Source: Lentisphaeria bacterium
GTDB taxonomy: Bacteria; Verrucomicrobiota; Lentisphaeria; Victivallales; Victivallaceae
Length of the DNA stretch: 64,000 nucleotides
Reading direction: 5' to 3'
Assembly (NCBI GenBank): GCA_022009855.1
Contig: CP091727.1
Span: 1,302,001-1,366,000, forward strand
Shown here: positions 18,835-29,547 of the stretch, piece by piece
Layout: each line of letters starts with the position of its first letter
Numbering within the stretch: the first letter of the stretch is position 1
The notes under the pieces: generated by a model
Seen by the model: the letters and a program-made list of their open reading frames with translations, nothing else
Told to the model about the DNA's origin: nothing
The model's database searches: none
Program-made: the position numbers and the translations under genes

Positions 18835-21212
18835 TCATTTGAAGATAAAATAAAAACTCCCGGTTTTTTTTGTTTTGAAATTACCCAGCTTTCCTGACGT
18901 ATGAAATACCGCACCAATATTCCCATCAGAGAATTTAACAGCCTGTATTTCGTTGTTATTTAAGAGAATCTTTGGCTGAAAATCTTTTGTCTGTTCCGGT
19001 GTTGCTCCTGGTAAAATTACAACTTTGTAAGAAGCATTTTCGGGTCGAATTCCATGTTCAATTCCAACAGAAAAAAGCTCTGCAGAAAATGGAGCGGGAG
19101 AAGTAATTCCTCCCGACACAATTCCCCAATCCCCGGTACGAGTGCCAGTGGAAACCCGAAGTCTTTCCCCCTTATACCCAATTCCGTCATGCCAAACCCA
19201 GGAATCTCCTTTTTCTACTAATCCGTTTCTTCGACAAACATTTACAGTAGTTGCCACCGGATATGGTGAAGTGGAATTAATCGAACATCCAAGTAGATAG
19301 ACAGCTTTTTCATCAAAAAAGTAAGCTTTTTTAGCAGAGACACCATCAAGTTTTTGAGTATAAACAGCAACAGCCTGATGGCCATTAACAGTTCCTTCAA
19401 CAAAATCTGTTTCTCCTCGCATTCGAGCGGGAAGTCCAAAAGAATAACGCAATCGTTGACTGTAATTATAAACCTTCAATCCACGTTTTTTACATTCTTC
19501 CGGTCCCAAAACAGGAGTGGCAGGCAAAGTAGTTCCCGGCAATCTTGTCCAATCCCAACATCCGGTGATATTTTCATATTCTTTCCCTGTACGCAAAAGC
19601 TGAATTGTTCCGTCTGAAAAATAACGACCTAAAGCATTATCTCCATTCACATCATCCTCGACAGGTCGAACCCGCTTGGAATTCATTCGTAGAGATATAA
19701 ACCAATCCGGACGACGATAAACCAGATATGCAGAATTGAAGAAATATTTTGCGCCCACAATTTTGCCTTCCAGTGTATTATCATAAGCGATTTCAGAGGA
19801 ATCCAGTGTACGCAAATTGGCAATAGCATTTCGAGCCCGCAATCCGTTACTCCTTCCGGAATTGAGCCCTAACTGCCGTCCAACAGCAAGCAAATCCATT
19901 GAGCCGTTCCACAAACACCAGCCGTATCCATCAACAGCAAGTTCTCGCATAAGTTTGATCTGATCAAGGTTAAATTCCAATTGAGTTCCACGCAGAATTG
20001 TTCCCCAGTATGTAATCTTCTCCAGAAATTGTAATCCGTAATTCCCGAACTGAAGCTGAGGACCGTGAAATTGAAATGATCGATCGGGGCGAATTCCACC
20101 AAAATGCCAGTCAGAACGGATCTCCTCTGAGTAATTGCTTTCTTTTATTTCAGATTTTATGATATCCGCAACTTCAATCATGCGCTCAAAATCTTTTTCC
20201 ACGATACTTCTAAGAAAAATATTTTCTGCAATGAAAACTTTATTTGCATACGTATAGTGGTCATTAAGCACAGCGTTATGGCATATCTTCAATAAACTAA
20301 TATACAAGTGAGAATTGTCAGGAAATAACTCTGGCGCAATGAACAAAATTGTCGTCGCAAGCCGTGGAATTTCCATATCATTCCACCAGAAGTTTGAACT
20401 GCGCGGTTGTTTCTTACACCACCATTCAGCACTTTTTTGTATAATTATCTTGAGTTTTCGCTGCGATAGTACGCTGATTGTTTAGAATTCCATCCTCTGC
20501 AGAGTAATTCCACGTAATAAAGATGTCCGGCTGCTTTCCAGGCAGAGCGATTGACATTTTTATAATCAACGCCGGAGAAAGTTCCATCTGGTAAAGACTC
20601 ATTCAAAAATTTTTCAATATCTTTATCCCTTACCTTCTTTTGAAGTATTCTATTCCGAACTCGGTTTTCGATCAGCTTAAAATCTTTCTCCTGTTTTTCA
20701 GAAAGAGTTGCTTTCTTACGATTTAATGGAAGAAAACGTATTTTTAAAGAAGAAAGATCATATTTTACCGTTCCGAAGCTATCGTTGAGTCCCAATCTGA
20801 TCCATCCATGCTGAATTCCTGCAGGAATCAAACGACGCACCCGCAATATCTTATCCGTCTTTTTTCGATCCTGGAACTGAAGTTCCTAATGATAATTGTT
20901 TCCCATCTGCTGTTTCCAAAAATACCTTCAATTCAGCTCCATGAAAATGATTCCGAGGTTTTGATAGAGACTCCACCTCAAGCCTGATAGAGATATCCAG
21001 TTCTCCAAGTGGATTATCCTTCAAATCTAATTGGGCTATTGCACAATTAGCTTTGGCAATATCTGGAGCTTTTTCCGGAACACTAATTTGTAAAAAGATT
21101 TATCATTTTGTCTAATGATTTTTGTATAACGACTCATTTTCCACTGCAAAGAAGTTGCAGATACTATCTGAAAAATAAAAGAAAGAAATAATAAGGTAAG
21201 TATAAATTTCAT
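18835..21212 (-). CDS. Polysaccharide lyase family 8 (hyaluronate/chondroitin lyase-like)
   Basis: About 790 residues after repair. The signal peptide is MKFILTLLFLSFIFQIVSA. A beta-sandwich region follows (residues about 40-200), then the PL8 alpha/alpha toroid (SGVDYKNVNRSAWKAAGH, NFWWNDMEIPRLATTILF). The catalytic stretch RPDRSFQFHGPQLQFGNYG holds the conserved His and Tyr, and further on come WFISLRMNSKRVRP and the beta-sandwich entry WTRLPGTT. PL8 enzymes cleave hyaluronan, chondroitin or xanthan by beta-elimination. Indels: T5 near 21102, A6 near 20863, near 20497 and A6 near 20442. The gene is clearly poorer in GC than its neighbours, suggesting recent acquisition or a different origin. 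Substrate cannot be set from sequence alone. Confidence 0.85.
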
Positions 21213-21232
21213 ATTTAACCTCTTATTTCACG

Positions 21233-21963
21233 TCAAGGAATGTAAATCCGGAGAGCATTTACCTGATAGATCTGCTCAACCTCTCCAGCGTTATGATCTT
21301 CGACATGGAGATCAGCATGAAGAAAATTCCCTTTGCGGCTATGACGTAAGGCAACAGCGCCGTCTTTTCCTGCTTCTTCCGGATAATCACGCTTGAAAAA
21401 AAACGGGAAGGCGCTGACAGGAGAACTATTTTGGTTATTGACACCATCGGTCATAACAGGAATTTTCAGACTATATTTTTTTTTCCTGCACAGCGAAACG
21501 TTCCAACCGCAAAGCAACAATGGTATTTGTAATCAGCATGTATTTATTGTTCAAGGCATCAATCAAATCTCTTGCGTTTACATTTGCTGCATATGCAAAA
21601 GAATAAGGTGATTTGAAATTTCCGGAATTCCACAGGCTTACATCCCCTCTATATTCAGGGCAACCAATTACGTCTGTGTTATTTATATATGTTCCAATAC
21701 AATTAGAATCTTTCGCTTTCAGAATAAAATAATACCAGAGGGGACGAGAGTCATCAGCGAGAGTTCCCCAGATAAACAAATCCATTATTATCACCAGCAT
21801 ACATGGCGAGCGCAGCACCACACTGCTTAAGATTGTTAACGCAGGTGGTGCTTCTGGCACGCGCTCTGGCCTTGTTCAATGCCGGCAGCAGCATGGCGGC
21901 CAGAATTGCAATGATCGCAATCACGACGAGGAGTTCGATAAGAGTAAAAATTCTTCTTCTCAT
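21233..21963 (-). CDS. Pseudopilin-like protein (prepilin N-terminus, DUF1559-like)
   Basis: About 243 residues. MRRRIFTLIELLVVIAIIAIL is a class III prepilin leader plus transmembrane helix, processed by prepilin peptidase. It continues as LLPALNKARARAR and CVNNLKQCGAAL, standard for the large pseudopilin families of Planctomycetes and Lentisphaerae. Near the C-terminus is ALRHSRKGNFLHADLHVED, a form of the H-x-G-x-x-N-x-x-x-x-D-G-H motif with Leu in place of Gly. Two indels: around 21760-21780 and in the T8 tract near 21479. It precedes the PL8 lyase in the same direction 20 bases away, so the two form one unit. An alternative start is ATG 21990. Confidence 0.75.
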
Positions 21964-22157
21964 ATACTTACTGCCCTTTCCCGTTTCCATGGTGAAGCTT
22001 TCTGTCTTTAATTATACCTGAACTCCGTTGGAAAAACAACCCCGGAAAAATTTTTTTGAAGGAAAACAGATGAAAATCAGGGTAACAAAATGTAAATTCC
22101 GGTTGCTTTTTTCTTTTCATCCGGTATAGTATTCACATAATCAGCACGGAGAAAACG

Positions 22158-23113
22158 ATGAAGCCTGTCACCATACGCGACCTTGCCGAAGCCGCCGGAA
22201 CCTCGATCGCCACCGTCTCCCGGGCACTCTCCGGCGCCCCCAAGGTGGGCAGAGAGACCCGCAGCCGCATCATCCATCTCGCCGAAGAACTCGGCTACCG
22301 GAGCGGAAACCATCACAAGACCATCGGCCTCGTCCTGCCGTCTCTGGAGATGCCCAGGTTCGATGCCTACACGGCAACCCTTCAGAAAGCTTTGACATTG
22401 GAAATCTACCGGCGCGGTTACCGCTCCATCATCCTTTCGTTTGAAGATATCGAACTGCTCAATGAAACGCTGGTCGACGGCGTCCTCTCCTTCGATTTTC
22501 TCGGCCGGATCGGCAGGCACTGGCCCGCATCAAATCGCTGCCGCTGGTCTGTCTCAACGACCTCCCCAACAACCTCGACCAGGTCTACAGCGTCGCCTCC
22601 GATGAACTGCAGGGGATGAAACTCGCAGTCGATTACCTCGTCAGCCGCGGACACCGCCGGATCGGATTTCTCCGCTACCTCAGCCCGAAATTCTGGAAAG
22701 ACATCCGCCGCCAGACCGGCTTCCTCGCCGCCATGCGGGAACACCGGCTGGAATCCACCGCCTTCGTGGAACTGTACAACACGCAAAGCGATTACAACGC
22801 CCTCGGAGCGTTGCTCGACAAGAACGTCACCGCCATCTTCGCCGCCGACGGAGAGAGTTCCGGCGCCCGGATTCAGGGAATCCTCCAGCAGTTCGGCAAA
22901 CGGGTCCCGGAGGATATCTCGATCATCGGGTGGGAGAGTGAACAGGTTTCCGATTTCCTGCGTCCGCGCCAGACCACGCTCGCGCAGAACTTCCCCAAAC
23001 TCGCCGCAGAAAGCCTCAATCTGCTCGAACACCTGATGGACGGCACCCCCCATCAGAAAAACATTCTGGTCGAATACCAGCTCATCGAACGCGACAGCGT
23101 CGCCATCCTTTGA
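22158..23113 (+). CDS. LacI-family transcriptional regulator
   Basis: About 318 residues. The N-terminal helix-turn-helix is textbook LacI (VTIRDLAEAAGTSIATVSRAL, then SRIIHLAEELGYRSG). A periplasmic-binding-like sensor domain follows (IGLVLPSLEMPRFDAY, HRRIGFLRYLSP, FAADGESSGARI, IIGWE). It presumably binds a sugar and represses nearby genes. A base is missing near 22507, so that LSFDFL runs into RQALARIKSLPLVCLNDLP. It lies between the leftward lyase/pseudopilin pair and the MATE transporter, and could regulate either. ATG 22158 has GGAGAAAACG upstream. No operator palindrome was identified with confidence. Confidence 0.88.
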
Positions 23114-23157
23114 ACTCGTCTCCCCCCGGAAAAAACCCGCAATTCCGGGGAATCCGG

Positions 23158-23185
23158 TTGCTTTCTGCTCCGGCGCGTGTATATT
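23158..23185 (+). promoter_or_regulatory. Promoter of the MATE transporter gene
   Basis: TTGCTT at 23158-23163, TATATT at 23180-23185, spacer 16, 32 bases before ATG 23218. Confidence 0.6.
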
Positions 23186-23217
23186 ACCCGCTATTTCAAT
23201 TTTGACAAGGGATGAAA

Positions 23218-24676
23218 ATGGAGCTCTTCGGAATACGCAAATCTTTCAGCCGCCGGAATTTTTTCGGCCATGGCGGCTATCTGGAAATCTGCCGCGTCGC
23301 CTATCCGCTCATCATCATGAGTGCGAGCAACAGCATCATGCAGTTCGTCGACCGCAAGTTTCTGGCGGAAAACTCGACGCTCGACGTCGCCGCCTCCATG
23401 CCGGCCGGAATCCTCTACTTCACGCTCTTCGCCTTCTTCATGTCCACCTGCAACTACACCTCCGCCCTGGTCGCCCAGTACCACGGCGCCAACGACCGCT
23501 CCAGCGTCCTCCACGCCGTCTGGGCCGGGCAGACCCTCGCCGTCGCCGCCGGCGTCATCATCACCTTCCTCATTCCGCCGATCGGAAGGTTCTGCATCCT
23601 CCACAGCGGGCACCCCGCCGAACTCATCTCGCGCGAACTGGAATACTTCTCCAGCCTCCTGCCCAGCGGCGTCTTCCTCTGCATGGCCGCCCCCTGCTTC
23701 GCCTTCTTCTCCGGGCAGGGAAGAACCATTCCGGTCGCGGTCATCAACATCTCCGGATGCCTTCTCAACATCTTTCTCGACTACATCTTCATCTTCGGCA
23801 AGTGCGGACTGCCCGCCTTCGGCATCTTCGGCGCCGGAATCGCCACCAGCATCTGCTGCTTCTGCATCATGGCCGCCGCCATGATCTGTTTCTACGCCCA
23901 GAACCAGCGCAAGATCCCCACCCGCAAACGGTGGGAGTTCCGCCCCGAACTGATCGGGAAACTGATCCGCTTCGGCGCCCCCGCCGGATTCCAGACCTTC
24001 ATCGACGTCGGCGCCTGGACCATGGTCTCCTTCCTGATCGGACACCTCGGCCCCGCCGCGCTCGCCGCCAGCGTCATCGCCCTGTCGATCAACAACATCT
24101 ACTTCGTGCCGCTGCTCCGGACTCTCCGACTCCACCGCCATCGTCGTCGGCCAGTACATCGGCCGGCAGCGCCACGGCATCGCCCAGCAGGCCGCCTACC
24201 GCGCCTGGAGAATCTCCGCGGTCTACGCCTTCTGCGGCGTACTCGTCTACATGCTCCTGCCGGGCACCCTCGCGGAATTCTTCTCCCCCGCGCAGCAGAG
24301 CAGCGTCGATTTCGCCGAGGTCAGCAACATCTGCGTCGGCGTCCTCGCCGCCGCCGCGCTCTTCAACGCCTGCGACAGCATCAAATTCGTCTTCATGGGC
24401 GCCATGCGCGGCGCCGGGGACACGGTGGCGATCTTCCTGCTCAACTCCCTTACCGCGTGGGGACTGCTGGTCCCCGGAACCCTCCTGCTCACCCTGGTGT
24501 TCCGTGCCTCCATCTACGTGGTATGGACCTTCGTCTCGCTGGTCTGCGTCATCGATGCGATGATCTTCCTCTGGCGGTTCCAGTCCGGCAGATGGAAGAA
24601 GATCAAGCTCATCAGCCATACCGAAGCCGAACCGCTCGATGTGGAAAAGGCAGTCTACGATCGGATCACCTCCTGA
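23218..24676 (+). CDS. MATE-family efflux transporter
   Basis: About 486 residues with around twelve hydrophobic segments. MATE hallmarks are the paired six-helix halves beginning with YLEICRVAYPLIIMSASNSIMQFVDRKFL and, in the second half, LIRFGAPAGFQTFIDVGAWTM. These carriers export organic cations or metabolites using Na+ or H+. ATG 23218 is preferred over ATG 23212 because AAGGG lies at proper distance from it. One indel near 24115 separates IYFVPLL from the rest (STAIVVGQYIGRQRHGIAQ). The cargo is unknown. The convergent AraC gene ends 20 bases downstream. Confidence 0.88.
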
Positions 24677-24695
24677 CCGCGCTTCTTCCCCCGCG

Positions 24696-25467
24696 TTACG
24701 GGTGGGAGAAAGGTGCGGCGCGGAAGCTGCCGGGCGAAACGCCGGTGTGTTTCCGGAAGACCCGGCAGAAGTACTGCACCGAAGAGAATCCGCTTCGGCG
24801 CGACGCCTCCTCCACCGTCGCCCCGTCCAGCAGGAATCCCTGTGCCCGTCCCAGTCGAACCGCGTTGAAGAACTGCATCGGCGAACTGCCCGTCTCCTGC
24901 CGGAAAATCGCGGAAAAACGGCTTTCCGACCACTCGCTTTTTCCGGCGAAATCCGCCACGCCGAGCGGTTCGGAAAAGTGAAGCTCCATGAATTCCAGAA
25001 TCCGGACGATCTCCGGGTGAATCCTCTTTCCCCGCTCCTGCTGTTTCGATATGTGCGACAGCGCCGTGACGACGAACTCCTGCCCGAGCACACTCCGCCA
25101 CGAACGCCCCAGCGGCGCGTCGTCACCGCCTTTTTTCAGAAAGGCGCGGGCGATCCGCTCGAACTCCTCCACCGGCGCGTGTCCGGTCCGGAAGATTCCC
25201 CGCTGCAGATTGAACCACTCCGCCGCTTCCGGCAGCTGCTCGGGCGGAAACCGGCGGAAGAAAATCTGCATCGCCCGCGACCGCGGCGAATCGCTCCCGA
25301 CATCGTGCAACAGCTCCGGAGAGAGTAAAATCCAATCCCCGGACGGAGCACCGCCTCCCCCCGTCCGGAATGCGGAACCGGAACTCCCCAGCAGTGCCGC
25401 CGTCAGCTGCCAGGCGGGATGACGGTGGATGTTCGTAAGGTAACTTTTGGGTATAAAATGCTTTCAT
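24696..25467 (-). CDS. AraC-family transcriptional regulator
   Basis: About 257 residues. The C-terminal third is a double helix-turn-helix domain (VADFAGKSEWSESRFSAIF and ATVEEASRRSGFSSVQYF, then FRKHTGVSPGSFR). The N-terminus is a small cupin-like sensor (NIHRHPAWQLTAALLG, GDWILLSPELLHDVG). The start ATG 25467 joins the main frame only if one T is removed from the T4 at about 25457, giving MKAFIPKSYLTNIHRHP. Divergent from the AroD-like operon 219 bases away, so it may control that operon. Confidence 0.85.
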
Positions 25468-25594
25468 ACCACATCCACGGTTCCGGCATATGCAGATGTA
25501 TCTCGGTGTTTGACATGGGGAAAATATACCGGATTTCATGCGGAATTACAAACGAAATAAGAGAAAAATACAATAAAACAGCCGTTTTCTGCCA

Positions 25595-25623
25595 TTGCCG
25601 TTCCGGAAAAGCAACCGTATATT
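25595..25623 (+). promoter_or_regulatory. Promoter of the AroD-like/SDR operon
   Basis: TTGCCG at 25595-25600 and TATATT at 25618-25623 with a 17-base spacer, 63 bases upstream of ATG 25687. Confidence 0.7.
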
Positions 25624-25686
25624 ATTTGCAGAAGCGGAAAAAACCGCGGCAACGAAATCAAACCTGTCGCATCCGGAGGTATCGAA

Positions 25687-26473
25687 ATGAGACGGTTATT
25701 TTTCCAGAATCCCAGAGCAACCGCAATCACAGCAATCATGTCCGGTCAAACGCCGGAAAGCCTGATCGCCCAGTCGCGCAGCGCCGAGTTCGACGGAGCC
25801 GACGCCATCGCCATCGACCTCTGCGACCTGCTGCCGGAATTCCGCAACCGGGAGTCGCTCGAACGGGTCATCAACGCGGTAAACCTTCCCTTCATGTTCT
25901 ACTTCTACCGCAACGACCGCCACAAGGTCGCCAACGACGACGAGAGCCGCCAGGTGCTGCTGCTCGACGCCGCAAAAGGCCGGCGGCGCCATGATCGACG
26001 TGATGGGCGACCTCTACGACCCCTCCCCCAATGAAATTACCCGCAACCCCGAAGCGATCGAAAAGCAGAAACAGCTGATCAGCAAGATCCATGACCTCGG
26101 TGCCCAGGTGGTGATGTCGTCGCATCCAAACAAGGCGATGAGCGCCGAAGCGATTCTTGAACAGCTCCGCTCCTTCGAACAGCGCGGCGTCGATGTGGTG
26201 AAGATCGTCACCGTCGCCGACACCGACGAGGAGTTCGCTGAAACGGTTCGCGCGACCATGCTTCTCCATCGGGAGCTCAAGACGCCGTTCATTCACCTCT
26301 GCAACGGCAAGTTCGGCCGGATCCACCGCTACCTCGGGCTGAAGCTCGGCGTCTCGATCACCTTCGCGGTGGACCGCTACGAAGAAGGCGCCTCCTTCAC
26401 CCAGCCTTCGGTCCGGTCGATGAAAACCGTTGCCGCCAGCATCCCCTGGCACATCGAAACCTTCTGCAACTGA
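25687..26473 (+). CDS. Type I 3-dehydroquinase-like enzyme (AroD fold)
   Basis: About 262 residues. It has the barrel of type I dehydroquinase with the Schiff-base Lys in VDVVKIVTVA and the catalytic His in VMSSHPNKAMS; EGASFTQPSV occupies the usual EGQ/A-P-G-Q loop. Type I enzymes dehydrate 3-dehydroquinate to 3-dehydroshikimate. An extra A in GCAAAAGG near 25976 breaks the frame. The setting (AraC regulator, SDR, epimerase, OYE-type reductase) is catabolic rather than chorismate synthesis, so a role in breaking down a quinate-like or other compound is possible. GGAGG precedes ATG 25687. Confidence 0.75.
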
Positions 26474-26505
26474 AAAATCCGGCAAACATCAAGGAGAAGC
26501 ATGCC

Positions 26506-27238
26506 ATGAAGTTCGATCATCGGATTGCCGTTGTTACCGGTGCCGCCGGCAGAATCGGCCGCTCCCTTGCAGAAAAACTCTGTGCGGAGGGTGTTGCCGT
26601 CGCACTGGCCGACCTTGCGGCGGACAAGGCCGAAGCCGTCGCCGCCACACTCCGGGAGAAGGGGTGGAAACGCCCGCGCCTACGCCCTCGACGTGCAGGC
26701 TTCGGAGAGCGTAAAGGCGATGGCGGAACAGGTGCTGGCCGATTTCGGCAGGGTGGATATCCTCGTCAACAACGCCGGCGTCTGGCTGCCGTCGCTCCTC
26801 TCCGAAACCAGCGAGGAACAGTGGCTCCGAATGATCGACATCAACCTCAACGGAACCTTCCGGGTCACCCGGGCGTTCCTGCCGTCGATGCTGAAGAACG
26901 GCTATGGCCGGATCATCCAGCTCGGTTCCATCGCCGGAGAGGTCGGTCTGCCCTGCTACGCCGGATACTCCGCCGCCAAGGCGGGCGTCATCATGCTGAC
27001 CAAGGTGATGGCGATGGAGCTGGCCAAGAAGAACATCACGGTCAACTGCGTCTCCCCCGGCATGATCGGCGAAAGCATCAAATCCACGCCCTACACCTGG
27101 ATCGGTCGCACGGGTCTCGGGGAAGAGGTTGCGGATCTCCTCCTTTTCCTCTCCAGCGACGATGCCTCGTTCATCACCGGTGTGGACTACACCATCGACG
27201 GAGGGCGTATCCTCGGGCCGCACGGCAACGACCTTTGA
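26506..27238 (+). CDS. Short-chain dehydrogenase/reductase
   Basis: About 244 residues. It is a classical SDR: NAD(P) motif TGAAGRIGRSLAEKL, NNAG motif in DILVNNAGVW, catalytic Ser in LGSIAGEVG, YSAAK with Tyr and Lys (YAGYSAAKAGVIML), and a C-terminal TGVDYTIDGG. One extra G in AAGGGGTGG near 26664 splits it. It follows the AroD-like gene by 32 bases with its own AAGGAG, so they share an operon. It oxidises an alcohol or reduces a ketone, possibly in the same pathway as the AroD-like protein. Substrate unknown. Confidence 0.88.
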
Positions 27239-27426
27239 GCTGGAATTGATTCATTTGCATAAAAGATTCCGCTTTTTCGAAACCGTCCGGCTCTTTGCAT
27301 GCTCTTTTTACAGAAAAAGCCGCCGAATGGATTTGAGAAAACCGCTTTCGCCATTATTTTGAAATGGAGTCGGAATCTTCCGCCATACACAATCGGCATT
27401 GTTCAAATTGTTTCTGAGGTGAAGAA

Positions 27427-28427
27427 ATGGATCATCCGAAAAAGTTCTCGTTCTCGGCGCAACCGGCGCGATGGGGCAGTATCTGGTTCCCCGCCTGGCC
27501 TCCATGGGATATCGGGTGGACGCGGTCGCCCTGGTTGACCCGAGAGAGCCGGTTCCCGGCGTAAGCTACCTGAAAGCCAACGTGAAGGAGCCGGGTGTGC
27601 TGCAGAAGCTGCTGGGAAACCGCTACGACGGCATCGTCGACTTCATGATCTACTCTTCGTGGGAGCTCCCCGGCCGCCTCGCCTGCTTCCTCGACCACAC
27701 CGATCACTACATCTACCTCTCGAGCTACCGGATCTATGACAATAAGGAGCATCCGATCCGCGAAAGTTCGCCCCGGCTGATCGACGCCTCCGAAAACATC
27801 GTGCTGCGCAACTCCGACGACTATTCAATCTACAAGGCGCGCGGCGAGAACATCCTGCGCAGTTTCTCCAGAAAGAACTGGACCATCATCCGCCCCGCCA
27901 TCACCTATTCGCTCATGCGCTATCAGCTCGTGACGCTGGAGGCCCTGAACACCGTCGGCCGCGCCCGCGCCGGCAAGGCGGCGGTGGTGCCGGAGCAGGC
28001 AAAGAACGTGCAGGCCACCATGAGCTGGGCCGGCGATGTCGCTCGGATGATCGCCGGGCTGCTCTTCCTCGATCAGGCGCGCGGCGAGACCTACACCGTC
28101 TCCACCTCCGAACACCGCACCTGGGGCGAGATCGCCGACTACTACAAGGAGATCTGCAACCTCCAGTCGATCTGGGTGGACAAGGAGGAGTACATTTCGA
28201 TTCTGAATTCCGACCCGTACAGCTTCGGCGCCCGGTGGCAGCTCGAATACGACCGGCTCTTCGACCGGATCATCGACAATTCGAAGATCCTCGCCGCCAC
28301 CGGAATGACCCAGGCGGAACTCATGCCCCTCTACGACGGGCTGGAGCACGAGATCTCACGCTGCCCGGCGGATGTCGAATGGCCGGTCAACGAGCGGATG
28401 GATTCCTTCCTCACCGCCCGGAAGTAG
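27427..28427 (+). CDS. NAD-dependent epimerase/dehydratase family protein
   Basis: About 333 residues, extended SDR type. The repaired N-terminus reads MDHPKKVLVLGATGAMGQYL; one A is missing in the A5 run near 27442. YSIYKARGE supplies the YxxxK catalytic pair, followed by IIRPAITYS. Members act on nucleotide sugars or related compounds. It begins 189 bases after the SDR stop and has GAGGTGAAGAA before ATG 27427; whether it shares the upstream transcript is unclear. It converges on the OYE-type gene with only 9 bases between the stops. Confidence 0.8.
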
Positions 28428-28446
28428 CCGGAAGGTTCACTTCCGG
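28428..28446. terminator. Weak hairpin between convergent genes
   Basis: CCGGAAG pairs with CTTCCGG around GTTCA, lying across the gap between the epimerase stop and the OYE stop. No T run follows, so termination here is uncertain. Confidence 0.3.
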
Positions 28447-29515
28447 CGGGGACAGCCGAAGGAGCGCCCGGCGACGATCGGCCGGAAGCAGCCGTTGCAG
28501 CGGTCGCAGGCGGCGGGCGCCATCTCCCCGGTGTGCCAGCGCAGCACCAGCTCCGGCTCCCGAATCAGCGGACGCGAGAGCGCGATCATGTCGCAGATTC
28601 CTCTTGTTACGGTCTCCATGCAGGTGAAGAACTCCCGGAATCCGCCGACCAGAATCACCGGGATCCTGACCGCGCTCCGGACCCGGCAGGCGGTGTCGAC
28701 GTAAAAGGGACCGTCGTTGACCGCGCGAACCGAACCGAGTTCCGGGGCGCGGCCGGAATTCCACCGGAGAGTTCGATCGCGTCGACGCCGAGCGCTTCGA
28801 GTTTCCGGCAGAGTTCGACGCACTCCGCCGCCTGGAAGTCGTCGGCGACGAAATCCTCGCTGTTGACCTTGACCAGCACCGGGAACGAACTCCCGACCGC
28901 CTTCCGGATCTCCGAGACTATTTCACAAAGCAGTCGGGCGCGGTTTTCCGGCGAACCGCCGTACGCATCACTCCGGTGGTTGTAGTGGCCGGAGAGAAAC
29001 TGGCTCAGAAGATAGCCGTGGGCGGCGTGGATCTGCACACCGTCGAATCCGGCCTCCCGCGCCCGGATCGCCGCATCGACGAACTGCCCGGTCAGCTGAT
29101 CGACCTCCGCAATCGACAAGGCCCGGCAGGGAGGACGCCGCGGCGATGCGGCAAAAGGGGAGGGACCGACGGCAGTTTCCGGATCGAGGGCGAAGCCTCC
29201 GGCATGGGCCAGCTGCAGGATGATCCGGCTCTGAAGCAGGTGGAGTTTTTCCACGATTCTTTCCCATGGGGCGATGCATTCATCCGATGCGGCGGAAGCC
29301 TGATTGCGTCCTGCCCGTCCGGCGGGGGAGACAAATGCGTGACCGGAGATGATCAGCCCGAGCTCTCCGTCGGCCAGTTCGGTCAGGATCTCCTCGAGGC
29401 GGCTGTTCCAGAGACCGCCGCCGTCGAGCACACCCTCGTGAGTTGCCGATCGCACGAAACGGTTTGCGACGATCATGTTATTGATCTTCACCGGTGTAAA
29501 CAGAATGTTGGCCAT
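28437..29515 (-). CDS. NADH:flavin oxidoreductase (Old Yellow Enzyme family)
   Basis: About 359 residues, a single FMN barrel. MANILFTPVKINNMIVANRFVRSAT is the family opening. RIILQLAHAGGFA and GFDGVQIHAAHGYLLSQF hold the FMN and substrate His residues, followed by YGGSPENRARLL. The C-terminus has CDRCNGC, as in reductases that carry an iron-sulfur site, although the protein stops after the barrel. One indel near 28775 (after ELSGG). It probably reduces an activated C=C bond. It lies convergent to the epimerase and may belong to the same catabolic neighbourhood. Confidence 0.85.
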
Positions 29516-29547
29516 GGTTTTCTCCGTCGTTTGCGGTCGGCGCCCGG

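Noticed and set aside
18646..18842. Extension of the small lipoprotein frame to 18842
   Set aside because: It would run through a strong terminator and becomes Arg-rich nonsense. Correcting one G gives a natural end at 18645.
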